Assembly (NCBI GenBank): GCA_963750715.1
Contig: CAVVRP010000010.1
Location: forward strand, 91,763 to 155,762
DNA: 64,000 bases
Source: JAGVSR01 sp963750715
Lineage (GTDB): Bacteria > Pseudomonadota > Alphaproteobacteria > Rhizobiales > Hyphomicrobiaceae
Reading direction: 5' to 3'
Shown here: positions 1-8,524 of the stretch, piece after piece
Numbering within the stretch: the stretch's first letter is position 1
Layout of the letters: every line of letters starts with the position of its first letter
The notes under the pieces: generated by a model
Databases searched by the model: none
What the model was told of the DNA's origin: nothing
What the model saw: only the letters and a program-made list of their open reading frames with translations
Position numbers and translations under genes: made by a program

Positions 1-117
1 CCACGCCTCAACCAGCGTGCCATCGACCCAGACGTGGTCGTCCGACAAGAAGCGCTTGACCTGGGGGTGACGTTGAACAGCTTCGACGTCCAGCAGCCGG
101 TCGCGGTTCTTGGAGAA
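1..117 (-). mobile_element. transposase fragment (IS5/IS1182-like), cut by window edge
   Basis: Read on the minus strand, the first 117 bases encode FSKNRDRLL, then about 18 residues, then a stretch ending VDGTLVEAW. These two signatures are typical of DDE transposases of the IS5/IS1182 type (FSKNRDRLL upstream of the VDGTLI/V-x-AW catalytic Asp strand). The homology stops abruptly upstream (position 118 onward is not transposase-like in the same frame), so the 5' part is already lost. The rest would lie outside the window. Family identification rests on recognised motifs only. Confidence 0.6.
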
Positions 118-479
118 CGCCGAGAGGTCGCGCTTGAAGGAAGACGTCGATACGGTTTTGGTCGAGGTTAAGTTTGCTGGTGCCGAGATCGTGAAGCCGG
201 CTCAAGATGCGTTCTGGGCGGGTAATCAGGCTATTTTCGCGACCTGGATGGTCACCTGTGGGAGGTGGCTTGGAATCCCAGGCTTTCTGCTCGATGAGAG
301 CGGGGCAGCCCGACTGCCGGACTGACGGATTCGAAAGTCGCCTCTTGGCCAATTGGAGCCGTTTCAACCCCGGCCCGTTCTGGTCCGCTAATTGGGGTAA
401 ACCAGACCTGTGAAAGTCGTGGATTGCGGTTGTAACCATTGATCACGGTGGGCCAACATGCGCGTTGGCCGTATGTCGA

Positions 480-1979
480 TCAACGATCCAGCGAAATCCA
501 AGTGGTCTTCAACTCTGTATACTTCTCGAACGCATGAAGAGATTTGTCGCGGCCAATGCCCGATTGCTTGTAGCCGCCAAACGGCGTGGTCATGTCGTCA
601 CAATCGTAGCAGTTGACGTAGACGAGGCCTGCGCGAATGCGCTTTGCGAGCTTGTGAGCGGTGCTCAAGTCATTCGTCCACACTGAAGACGCCAAGCCAT
701 AGGGCGTGTCGTTGGCCACCCGTACTGCGTCGTCGATATCCGCGACCGGAATGATGGAGAGCATGGGACCGAAAATCTCCTCACGCGCGATCTTCATATT
801 GTTGTTGACGTTATCGAACACCGTGGGTTCAACATAGCAGCCGCCGGATTCAAGCCGGGCACGGCCGCCACCTGTGGCGATTGTAGCTCCAGCGCTGCGT
901 GCGGCATCGACAAAGCCCAATACGCGCTGCGCATGCCGCTCATCGACCATCGCACCCATTCGTGTCGTAGGATCCAGGGGATCGCCCGGGATGTAAGTTC
1001 CCGCAATCTTCACGATGGTATCGACGGCGCGCTTGTGCACCGAGTTTTCGACAATTAATCGCGATGGTGCCGTGCACATCTCGCCCTGATTAAAGAAGAT
1101 CGAGTTCGCCGCTTGGGCCGCCGCATATTCAACATCGGCGTAGCTGCTGAGCAAGATGAACGGACTCTTGCCACCGAGTTCGAGGCCTATTTTCTTCAAG
1201 TTTGACTTCGCCGCATATTCCATGAAGTACCGGCCGACCTCGGTTGAACCAGTGAAGAACAGCCCGTCGACGTCCATGTGCAGACCAAGCGCGCGGCCCG
1301 CCGTCGGCCCGATGCCGGGGACGACGTTGAACACGCCTTCCGGGAGGCCGGCTTCAATAGCGAGCTCGGCGAGACGCAGTGCTGAGAGCGATGATTGTTC
1401 GGCAGGCTTCAACACCACGGAGTTGCCGATGGCGAGCGCGGGAGCAAGCTTCCAGGCTGCCATGACCATAGGAAAGTTCCAGGGGACCACCGCAGCCACG
1501 ACGCCAAGCGGCTCTCGTGTCACCAGGGCTAAGGATGCCTCGGCGGTCGGGGCAATTTCGTCGTAGACTTTATCGATCGCCTCTGCATACCAATCGAAGC
1601 AGTTTGCAGTGGAACGGACATCGACCGACAAGCTGTCGGCGATTGGTTTGCCCATATCGAGTGTCTCGATCAGCGCCAGCTCCTCACCGTGCTCGCGAAT
1701 GAGCGTAGCGAGCCTCTGCAGAACTCGCTTACGCTCGACCGGAGTCCGGCCGCTCCAGCGACGATCTTCAAAAGATCGGCGAGCAGCGGCGACGGCGCGA
1801 TCGACATCTTCAACTCCGCAGGCTGCCACCTTTGTGAGCAAGCGGCCGTCGATGGGGCTGATACAATCGAATGTCTCGCCGCTCACCGCATCAACAAAGC
1901 GGCCGTCAATGAAGGCCTGGGATCGAAAGTGCAGCGCCTTGGCCTTCTCTCTCCAATCGTGGCTTGTCAATTCGCTCAT
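480..1979 (-). CDS. puuC: PuuC-like aldehyde dehydrogenase (gamma-glutamyl-aminobutyraldehyde type)
   Basis: A 499-residue NAD(P)-dependent aldehyde dehydrogenase of full family length. Visible catalytic elements are the PWNFP motif (Asn168), LELGGKS (Glu267) and the nucleophile Cys302 in GEMCTAPSR. The C-terminus (TPFGGYKQSGIGRDKS, then FEKYTELKTTWISL) closely follows E. coli PuuC from memory, which oxidises gamma-glutamyl-gamma-aminobutyraldehyde in putrescine breakdown. It lies downstream of, and co-directional with, the GntR gene. The 57-base gap between them contains a perfect inverted repeat that may be the regulator's operator. The neighbouring PuuA-like ligase and PuuB-like oxidase support the pathway assignment. 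The exact aldehyde substrate is inferred. Confidence 0.88.
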   Translation of the reverse strand: MSELTSHDWREKAKALHFRSQAFIDGRFVDAVSGETFDCISPIDGRLLTKVAACGVEDVDRAVAAARRSFEDRRWSGRTPVERKRVLQRLATLIREHGEELALIETLDMGKPIADSLSVDVRSTANCFDWYAEAIDKVYDEIAPTAEASLALVTREPLGVVAAVVPWNFPMVMAAWKLAPALAIGNSVVLKPAEQSSLSALRLAELAIEAGLPEGVFNVVPGIGPTAGRALGLHMDVDGLFFTGSTEVGRYFMEYAAKSNLKKIGLELGGKSPFILLSSYADVEYAAAQAANSIFFNQGEMCTAPSRLIVENSVHKRAVDTIVKIAGTYIPGDPLDPTTRMGAMVDERHAQRVLGFVDAARSAGATIATGGGRARLESGGCYVEPTVFDNVNNNMKIAREEIFGPMLSIIPVADIDDAVRVANDTPYGLASSVWTNDLSTAHKLAKRIRAGLVYVNCYDCDDMTTPFGGYKQSGIGRDKSLHAFEKYTELKTTWISLDR

Positions 1980-1991
1980 GAAGGGACTCCA

Positions 1992-2027
1992 TTTTGTGAT
2001 ACTATTTACGCACTAGATATCACAAAA
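1992..2027. promoter_or_regulatory. probable GntR operator upstream of the aldehyde dehydrogenase
   Basis: A perfect 10-base inverted repeat, TTTTGTGATA (1992-2001) and TATCACAAAA (2018-2027), sits just before the dehydrogenase start at 1979. The core GTGATA/TATCAC recurs in the control region near 2811-2838 between the GntR gene and the PuuA-like gene, as expected for sites of one FCD-type GntR regulator. Its function is inferred. Confidence 0.55.
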
Positions 2028-2036
2028 TGTCAAGAC

Positions 2037-2744
2037 TTAGGCCGCTTCGGTGTCACCCAGAATCTTCCTGAGGGCTTCCCGCCCGAGGCGGCCCACACCG
2101 TCACGAACATCCGCCTCAATCGCCATCCCGACAGCGATAGGATCCCGTTTGCGTAGTGCACTCAGAATTTCCTTGTGACGATCGACCCGGTAGAAATCGT
2201 CCACATAGGCCATGGCCATCCGCTGGAATGGACCGAGCTGGAGCCACAGACTTTCTACCATCGGCATGACTATTTGGTTTGGATTGGCTGTGTAGATGCC
2301 CGAATGGAACCGCTGATTGAGCAGCACCAATCCATCAAATTCGCGCTCCTTCAAAGCTTCGTCCATGCGCGCATCAATGCGCTCCAAATCATTGATAAGT
2401 ATATCTGTTAAATAGGGAATTGCCCGCTCCGCGGCATGGCATTCCAGTGTGCAGCGCAGCGCTATCAACTCCTCGAAGCGTCGGCTGTTCATTTCCGGCA
2501 CCATAATGCGCCGGTTCTCGAGCACGGTCAGCGCGTTCTCGCTGCTCAGCCGGCGCAACGCCTCTCGCACCGGTGTCGAACTAAGGCCAAGCGCCGTCGC
2601 CAGGCCGCGAATGGTAATGGCGCACCCAGGTGCGATGGCACCGATCATGAGAGAGTGGCGCAGCCGGTTGTAGGCATATTCCTGCGAAGTTGCGTGAGAA
2701 AGCCACAGCGGCTCCGGCAACTTCAATTGATTTCTCTTAGGCAT
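2037..2744 (-). CDS. GntR family transcriptional regulator (FadR/FCD subfamily)
   Basis: A 235-residue protein. The N-terminal winged helix-turn-helix is clear (IRGLATALGLSSTPVREALRRL, residues about 44-66), and is followed by an all-helical C-terminal ligand domain with the FCD pattern (ALRCTLECHAAERAI, then RMDEAL and NQRFHSGIYTAN). FCD regulators usually repress catabolic operons and bind a small carboxylic or amino-acid-like effector, often with a metal. The gene sits between the dehydrogenase it precedes and the divergent ligase/oxidase genes, so it most likely controls both arms of the pathway and itself. Repeated GTGATATCA-type half-sites lie on both sides of the gene. Confidence 0.88.
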   Translation of the reverse strand: MPKRNQLKLPEPLWLSHATSQEYAYNRLRHSLMIGAIAPGCAITIRGLATALGLSSTPVREALRRLSSENALTVLENRRIMVPEMNSRRFEELIALRCTLECHAAERAIPYLTDILINDLERIDARMDEALKEREFDGLVLLNQRFHSGIYTANPNQIVMPMVESLWLQLGPFQRMAMAYVDDFYRVDRHKEILSALRKRDPIAVGMAIEADVRDGVGRLGREALRKILGDTEAA

Positions 2745-2792
2745 TTCCGCGCTTCCTGTCGTTTTCCGACTGTCGGAGCAGAAAATAGCATC

Positions 2793-2838
2793 TTGACGCC
2801 ATCAAAAAAAGTGATATCAATCCAAAAATGTGATCACA
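2793..2838 (+). promoter_or_regulatory. promoter/operator region of the PuuA-like gene
   Basis: A TTGACG (2793-2798) and a weak TATCAA (2815-2820), 16 bases apart, could be -35 and -10 elements for the rightward gene at 2875. GTGATATCA (2811-2819) overlaps the -10, and the perfect palindrome TGTGATCACA lies at 2829-2838. Both resemble the inverted repeat at 1992-2027. This placement fits repression by the divergent GntR protein. It is read by eye, without experimental support. Confidence 0.45.
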
Positions 2839-2874
2839 ATATAAAAAAACTGATCTCAAAGCGAGGAAGGGTCT

Positions 2875-4225
2875 ATGGGCGTCACGGAAATGTTGAAATG
2901 GCTGGAGCAGCATCCAGAGGTCACCAGCCTGCGCGCCGCAGTCTGCGATCTCAATGGTGCATTGCGCGGCAAGCGGATTCCAGCGGCGCAAGCACAGAAG
3001 GCGCTGACCGGCGGTTTGCGCATGCCGCTCTCGGTTGCCGGCATCGATGTCTGGGGCGAGGATATCGTCGGCGGCAAGCTGGTGTTCGAAACGGGTGACG
3101 CCGACGGCAATTGTGAGTGGACGGGGCGCGGTCCGCTGCCGATCAGCTGGACTGCGCAGCCCACAGCGCTAATACCGCTTTGGCTTGCAAAAGATGACGG
3201 TGCACCGTTTCTGGGTGATCCACGCCGCGCGTTGGCAGCGGTCGCTGCGCGGTACGCTGCCCTGGGCTTAACCCCCGTCACGGCCACCGAGCTCGAGTTT
3301 TATCTCGTCGATCCATCGGGCAGCCGTCCAACTGCACCTATTTCGCCGACCTCCGGAAGACTGCTCAACTTCTGATTCGGTTCTCGCATTAAGCGAGCTC
3401 AACCACTTCGAGCGCTTCCTCGACGATGTTTATGCCGCCTGCGCCGCGCAGGACGTACCGGCCGATGCGGCGATTGCCGAAAACGGACCGGGGCAATTCG
3501 AAATCAATCTGCTGCACGTTGCCGACCCACTTAAGGCTGCAGACGATGCGGTATTGTTCAAGGAGATCGTACGCGGCATCGCACGTCGCCACGGCTTTGC
3601 AGCCACCTTCATGTCGAAGACCTATGGCGATCGAGCCGGCAGCGGCTTTCATGTTCACTTCAGTCTGATAGACCGCAATGGCGTGAATGTCTTCGACGAC
3701 GGCACGGAAGCTGGTTCAGATGCCATGCGGTACGCCATTGCGGGGCTGCTCGCTGCGATGTCTGAATCGACGCTACTGTTTGCTCCGCACATGAATTCGT
3801 ACCGTCGGCTCCGTCCTGGCTGCCACGCGCCATCGGCAGTGGCTTGGGGCTATGAGAACCGCACAGCTGCAATCCGCATCCCGGGCGGCTCGCCCAGGGC
3901 GCGCCGCATCGAGCACCGCGTCGCTGGCGCGGATGCCAATCCTTACCTAGTGCTCGCCGGGATACTCGGGGCGGCACTGGTGGGAATTGAAGGGCGCATG
4001 ATCCCTCCAGAGCCTATCACCGGCGATGCCTACGCCCAGCACCTTCCCAGCATTCCGCCAGATTGGGCCTCCGCAGTGGCCGCCTTCGAGAAAGGGCCAA
4101 TGATCCCCCATTTTCTGTCGACGACGCTGCAGCGCATGCTCGTCGATTGCAAGCGTCAGGAGTTGGAGGTCTTCGCTCAACGTGTCACTGACTTCGAGTA
4201 CCACACATATTTGGAAACAGTCTGA
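2875..4225 (+). pseudogene. puuA: glutamine synthetase-like gamma-glutamylamine ligase (PuuA type), single frameshift
   Basis: Two frames together encode one protein of about 449 residues, the normal length for type III/PuuA-like glutamine synthetases. The first frame runs from ATG 2875 to a stop at 3375 and ends after TELEFYLVD. The second frame is open from 3362, passing through ENGPGQFEIN, GSGFHVHFSL and NRTAAIRIPGG, all glutamine synthetase signatures (metal, ATP and glutamate binding). One extra T near 3370-3372 (aac-t-tct-gat) accounts for the shift, since dropping it restores N-S-D-S. PuuA-type enzymes join glutamate to putrescine or another amine at the cost of ATP. The stop overlaps the next start by one base. 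Either a real inactivating mutation or a sequencing error; I cannot tell which. Confidence 0.82.
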
Positions 4226-5529
4226 TGGTCACCAACCAACAAAGCTATGCCGAAGACGGCAATCACGCCCGCAGCTACTATGCGGCCTCCGCTAACCCAT
4301 CGTCCAAGCGGCCCGAACTGATCGGATCGCAGAGCATCGATATCTGTATCCTTGGTGCCGGTTTTACCGGCCTTTCTACCGCGTTGCACCTGGCGGAGAA
4401 GGGCTACAAGGTGGCGATCGTCGAAGGCGCTCGCGTCGGCTGGGGTGCATCAGGGCGCAACGGCGGCCAGATCGTCAACGGCTTGAACGCAAGCCTCGGG
4501 ACGATTGAGCGGCGTTTTGGCCCGCAGACCGCCAATGCGGTCGGAAAGATGCTGCAAGAGGGAGGGCAGATCATCCGCGACCTCATTCAGCGTCATAACA
4601 TTCAGTGCGACCTGAAAAAGGGAAACCTCTTCGCTGCCTACACGTCCAAGCAGATGCGCGAGCTCGAGGCCAAAAAGGAGCTGTGGTGCAAGCACGGTAT
4701 GGACGACCACGAGATGGTGGACAAGGCTGGTATGCACAAGCACGTGCAGTCGGACGTCTACTTGGGTGGCATGATTGACCACACCGGCGGCCACATGCAT
4801 CCGCTCAATCTGGCGCTCGGAGAAGCCGCCGCCTTCGAATCTCTGGGCGGCGTTATTTACGAGCATTCTCCGGTCGTCTCCGTAACACAGGGCGCGAACC
4901 CGAGTGTGAAAACCGCCAAAGGTGAAATGCGCTGCACAACACTTGTGCTGTGCGGCAACGCCTATCTAGGTCACGTCGTTCCAGAACTGACTTGGCGCAT
5001 CATGCCATTCTCGACACAGGTTATGGCGACCGAACCGTTAGGCGATCGCGCCAAGCAGCTTTTGCCGTCAGATCTTTGTGTCGAGGACCTCCGCTACATC
5101 CTCGACTACTACCGCCTATCGGCGGACAAGCGGCTGCTGTTCGGCGGCGGTACCGTTTACGGTGGTACCGATCCCGCAAACATCGAAGCCAAACTGCGGG
5201 GCAATATGGATAAAGTGTTCCCGCAACTGAAGGGCGTCAAGATCGACTACGCCTGGAGCGGCAACTGCGCGCTTTCCTTCACGCGCGTGCCGCAGATGGG
5301 CAAGCTCAGCCACAACACGTACATCGCCCATGGCTATAGCGGGCACGGCGTGTGCGGCACGCATCTGTTCGGCCGGATCCTCTCGGAAGCGATCAACGGC
5401 GATCTAACTCGCTTCGACGTCTTCGCAAAACTTCCCTGGTATCCGTTCCCCGGCGGACGATCGTTGCGGGTGCCTTACTCTGTTGCCGGTTCCTGGTGGT
5501 ACGGGCTGCGCGACAAGCTCGGAATCTAG
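4225..5529 (+). CDS. puuB: FAD-dependent gamma-glutamylputrescine oxidase (PuuB/DAO family)
   Basis: A 434-residue DAO-family flavoprotein. The Rossmann fingerprint ICILGAGFTGLSTALHLAEK starts near residue 36 and is followed by GWGASGRNGGQ, the FAD contact seen in PuuB and OrdL proteins. Near the C-terminus, YIAHGYSGHGVCGTHLFG is the usual second FAD-binding strand. PuuB oxidises the gamma-glutamylated amine to an aldehyde, releasing ammonia and hydrogen peroxide, so it fits between the ligase at 2875 and the dehydrogenase at 480. ATG 4225 overlaps the ligase stop, implying translational coupling. The natural amine could be putrescine or a related compound. Confidence 0.88.
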   Translation: MVTNQQSYAEDGNHARSYYAASANPSSKRPELIGSQSIDICILGAGFTGLSTALHLAEKGYKVAIVEGARVGWGASGRNGGQIVNGLNASLGTIERRFGPQTANAVGKMLQEGGQIIRDLIQRHNIQCDLKKGNLFAAYTSKQMRELEAKKELWCKHGMDDHEMVDKAGMHKHVQSDVYLGGMIDHTGGHMHPLNLALGEAAAFESLGGVIYEHSPVVSVTQGANPSVKTAKGEMRCTTLVLCGNAYLGHVVPELTWRIMPFSTQVMATEPLGDRAKQLLPSDLCVEDLRYILDYYRLSADKRLLFGGGTVYGGTDPANIEAKLRGNMDKVFPQLKGVKIDYAWSGNCALSFTRVPQMGKLSHNTYIAHGYSGHGVCGTHLFGRILSEAINGDLTRFDVFAKLPWYPFPGGRSLRVPYSVAGSWWYGLRDKLGI

Positions 5530-5663
5530 TCGCTTAGGGAAAGGTGGCCAAGCTGGCAGATTGCGGCGTTGACAAAAAAGAAAGGCGTTTCTCGGCGCGC
5601 AGGAATGCATCTTGGAATGATCGTCGCTTCGGTTGCGCGCTTCATATGGGAAGAAGATGCCAG

Positions 5664-6347
5664 ATGAAAATCGGAATCCTGCAGACCGGGCGCAGTCCTG
5701 AGGAGTTGCGCAATAAGCATGGCGACTATGATGATATGTTTTGCCAGTTCCTCGGTGGGCGCGGGTTCGAATTTGTTACCTATCCCGTGCTGGACGGCCT
5801 CAATCCCAAGAGTGTTCGTGATGCAGATGGTTGGTTGATCACCGGTTCAAAGTTCGGTGTCTATGAGAACCACTCATGGATCCCGCCCCTTGAGGATTTT
5901 CTTCGCCGCGCCTACGCTGAAGCCGTGCCAATGGTGGGTGTCTGCTTTGGTCACCAGCTCATAGCTCAGGCGCTTGGTGGTAAGGTCAAAAAATATCCGG
6001 GCGGCTGGTCAGTAGGTCCTGAAGTCTATGAATTGGACGGGATCTCAGGTAAGGCTTGCGTGATGGCCTGGCACCAAGACCAAGTAATTGAGAAGCCCGA
6101 GGTCGCAGTGACCGCAGGCTCGTCCGCGTTTTGCAAATTCGCGGCGCTCTCATACGGCGATCGTGCATTTACTATTCAACCTCATCCTGAATTCAAAGCC
6201 GAGTTTGTTGCTGACCTTGTCGTGGCGAGACGAAATATTCTGCCTGATAATTTAGCTGAAAAGACACTCGCTGGCCTCGATAAGGCTCTATCGTCAGCTG
6301 CAATTGCAGACCTGATCGATGCGTTCTTCAGGAAGCCGCGGGGATGA
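5664..6347 (+). CDS. class I glutamine amidotransferase-like protein
   Basis: A 227-residue stand-alone GATase1 domain when started at ATG 5664 (MKIGILQTG); the frame is open further upstream but that part lacks family character. The triad is visible: Cys94 in VGVCFGHQ, and His174 and Glu176 in QPHPEF. Such proteins hydrolyse gamma-glutamyl amides or glutamine. E. coli uses PuuD, from a related class I amidotransferase family, to release GABA from gamma-glutamyl-GABA. No obvious puuD is present here, so this protein may do that step. It follows the oxidase by 134 bases and runs in the same direction. The role is inferred from context. Confidence 0.8.
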   Translation: MKIGILQTGRSPEELRNKHGDYDDMFCQFLGGRGFEFVTYPVLDGLNPKSVRDADGWLITGSKFGVYENHSWIPPLEDFLRRAYAEAVPMVGVCFGHQLIAQALGGKVKKYPGGWSVGPEVYELDGISGKACVMAWHQDQVIEKPEVAVTAGSSAFCKFAALSYGDRAFTIQPHPEFKAEFVADLVVARRNILPDNLAEKTLAGLDKALSSAAIADLIDAFFRKPRG

Positions 6348-6767
6348 AAGTGCCATGATTTCCTCTTGGCAGCCACTCAAATGCCCTGGAAGTTCCTGGC
6401 ATTCGGCTACGAGACGCCGAAATCCTGTGATATCTCGAGCACGGACGAGAGCCCGCGAACGACGGAGTCAAAGCCACGATCAGACGTGTGCGGGGGGGCC
6501 TTATGGTCTTTTGATTGCGCTTAACGGACCACTTTGGACGCAGGTTACTCAGTTTATCGAAAACTTGAAAACGAATAGGATTTTTCGGCAACATTCGGCG
6601 ATTCTGCAATCCCACCTGCGTTGTGGAGTTGACAGCAGCCGGATATCGTGGACCGTGCCAATGTGCCTACTCCAAGCGAGCGCAGGCATCGCTATGCGAG
6701 CAGTTGGATCGCCAAAGCCGGTGCCGTGCGGAAAATACGCAACTTTGGCGGCGAGATGGAGGCGGCA
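6348..6767. other. intergenic stretch, no gene recognised
   Basis: The 420 bases between the amidotransferase and the ATP-grasp gene carry no recognisable coding sequence. The frame upstream of 6768 is open from 6648, but its translation does not look like an ATP-grasp N-terminus. A GGAGG lies five bases before ATG 6768. A promoter for the next three genes probably lies here but I cannot place it. Confidence 0.4.
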
Positions 6768-8315
6768 ATGAGTCAGAACGACAGTAAGAAAGTAAAAATT
6801 AAAAACAAAATAATAGAACGAAAGAACTTATCGACCCGAGCGAAGCCGGGGTTGAAGCGGGATGTGATAGCCAGGCCCAAGCTTTCAGGCCTGACCGATA
6901 TCTATCAATTTCTGCGCAATAACAAGTCACCTATTTATATTATTACACCGACGCCGTTTAGTCTAATGGGCCTTGACCAATGGGTCGGAGGATTGGAGTA
7001 CATAAACTATTTTGATATCTTCGACGGACGCCATCCTCGCGTCTTTGTGCCTGCGTTGATTGAGTCACAAGAGTTCAAATCCATGGAGGATGTCGCAAAC
7101 TATCTCGTTGCCCATCCTCAGGTTCGCGCCAAAGTGAAATCGCAGGCTAAGGGCAAGGCGATCTTTGTCATGTTCGATGAGGAGACCGAGAGGCTCTGCC
7201 GCGAGATCGACCTAGACATTGCTCTTCCTGCCGCGGCGCTTAGGACACGTCTCGACTCCAAGATCGAGACGACACGAATTGGTAACAAGGCCGGCGTGGC
7301 TAGCGTGCCAAATGTCCTTGGCAAAGCGAATTCCTATTCTGAGCTTATGGCGCTAGCAAAGAGCGCAAAGCTTGGCCGCGATCTGGTTGTTCAGACGCCC
7401 TACGGCGATAGCGGGCGCACGACCTTTTTTATCAGCTCGGAGGACGACTGGAAGAGATACGCTCCAAAGATCGTCGAACAGGACCTAAAGGTGATGAAGC
7501 AAATCAACCACCTTCCAGGCACGATCGAGGGTTGCGCGACGCGTCACGGTACCCTCGTTGGACCGGTCATGACTGACATCACGGGATACGCCGAGATAAC
7601 TCCCTACAAGGGCGGTTGGTGCGGCAACGACGTCTCGCCAACAATTTTGCCGGAGGGCGTGCCTGAAAAGGTGCGCGAGATGGCGCGTAAGTTTGGCGAC
7701 CGGCTCTACGCGGAAGGCTACAAGGGTGTCTTTTGTATCGACTTTCTCCTCGATACCGATACCAACACAGTTTATCTGGGCGAATTGAACCCACGTGTTA
7801 GCGGTGCCACGCCGCCAACAAACCTGATTACCTCGACGTATGGTGGCTGTCCGCTGTTCTTGTTCCACCTGCTAGAATTCTTTGACGTCGACTATGAGAT
7901 CGATCTCGCCGCGGTTCAGAGCCGGTGGTCCGATTACGATCACTGGACCCAGCTGATCCTCAAGCAGACCGAAGACAAGGTGGAGCTGATCACCAAGGCG
8001 CCGCGGTCCGGCATCTGGCGTATGGATGATAACGGCGAAGTTTCCTTTCTGCGACCGGCTCTCACTTTGAACAGCCTCGGCGACGAGAGCGAGGCCTTCT
8101 ATCTGCGGGTCTACGGTGTCGGCGAATACTGCTACCATGGCGCCGATCTTGGCTGTTTGCTGGCGCGCGGAAGGATGCAAACGGGCAAGCGGGAACTGAC
8201 AGCACGTGCACGGAAATGGAATGCTGGGATCAAGGCACAGTTCCAAAGTGTTCCGCTTGCGCCGCCCTCGCCGCTAATCCTGCCAAAAGACATGTCGGCA
8301 GGTAAATGGTTCTGA
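6768..8315 (+). CDS. ATP-grasp domain protein (carboxylate-amine ligase-like)
   Basis: A 515-residue protein started at ATG 6768, which has a GGAGG five bases upstream. The N-terminus is Lys-rich and A-rich in DNA (KKVKIKNKIIERK), unlike its neighbours. The middle and C-terminal halves carry ATP-grasp features: VVQTPYGDSGRTTFF (nucleotide-binding loop) and GVFCIDFLLDTDTN followed by YLGELNPRVSGATPP (Mg-ATP-binding Glu/Asn region). ATP-grasp enzymes activate a carboxylate as an acyl phosphate and join it to an amine or thiol. The biotin carboxylase-like fold is suggested, but no biotin carrier is present. It is followed by a C45 acyltransferase/peptidase and a nitrilase-type amidase, so a role in making or recycling an amide compound is inferred. 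The substrate is unknown. Confidence 0.75.
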   Translation: MSQNDSKKVKIKNKIIERKNLSTRAKPGLKRDVIARPKLSGLTDIYQFLRNNKSPIYIITPTPFSLMGLDQWVGGLEYINYFDIFDGRHPRVFVPALIESQEFKSMEDVANYLVAHPQVRAKVKSQAKGKAIFVMFDEETERLCREIDLDIALPAAALRTRLDSKIETTRIGNKAGVASVPNVLGKANSYSELMALAKSAKLGRDLVVQTPYGDSGRTTFFISSEDDWKRYAPKIVEQDLKVMKQINHLPGTIEGCATRHGTLVGPVMTDITGYAEITPYKGGWCGNDVSPTILPEGVPEKVREMARKFGDRLYAEGYKGVFCIDFLLDTDTNTVYLGELNPRVSGATPPTNLITSTYGGCPLFLFHLLEFFDVDYEIDLAAVQSRWSDYDHWTQLILKQTEDKVELITKAPRSGIWRMDDNGEVSFLRPALTLNSLGDESEAFYLRVYGVGEYCYHGADLGCLLARGRMQTGKRELTARARKWNAGIKAQFQSVPLAPPSPLILPKDMSAGKWF

Positions 8316-8348
8316 CCCCACTGTGGGAGAGGCGCCCACGAGGGTCAG
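8312..8348 (+). terminator. stem-loop at the end of the ATP-grasp gene
   Basis: CTGACCC (8312-8318, overlapping the stop codon) pairs with GGGTCAG (8342-8348), and an inner GTGGG/CCCAC extends the stem. There is no T-run after it, so it may stabilise the mRNA end or act as a weak terminator rather than a canonical intrinsic one. Confidence 0.35.
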
Positions 8349-8524
8349 AATATGATGTTGGCGGTTTGCCAAAACGGGATAAGGAGTTTCAACCATCTTT
8401 GGCGCGATCTTGACAAGGCGACTCATAACCGGAATAGCGGCACTATGATTTATGATGTGTCATCTATCGAAGACGGTTCTATTGGCTCAATGGCAACAGC
8501 TGACGGGTCGGACAAGTTCATTCC

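Noticed and set aside
8..439. 143-codon minus-strand frame at the left end
   Set aside because: It is out of frame with the transposase fragment at 1-117, and its Pro/Arg/Ser-rich translation matches no family.
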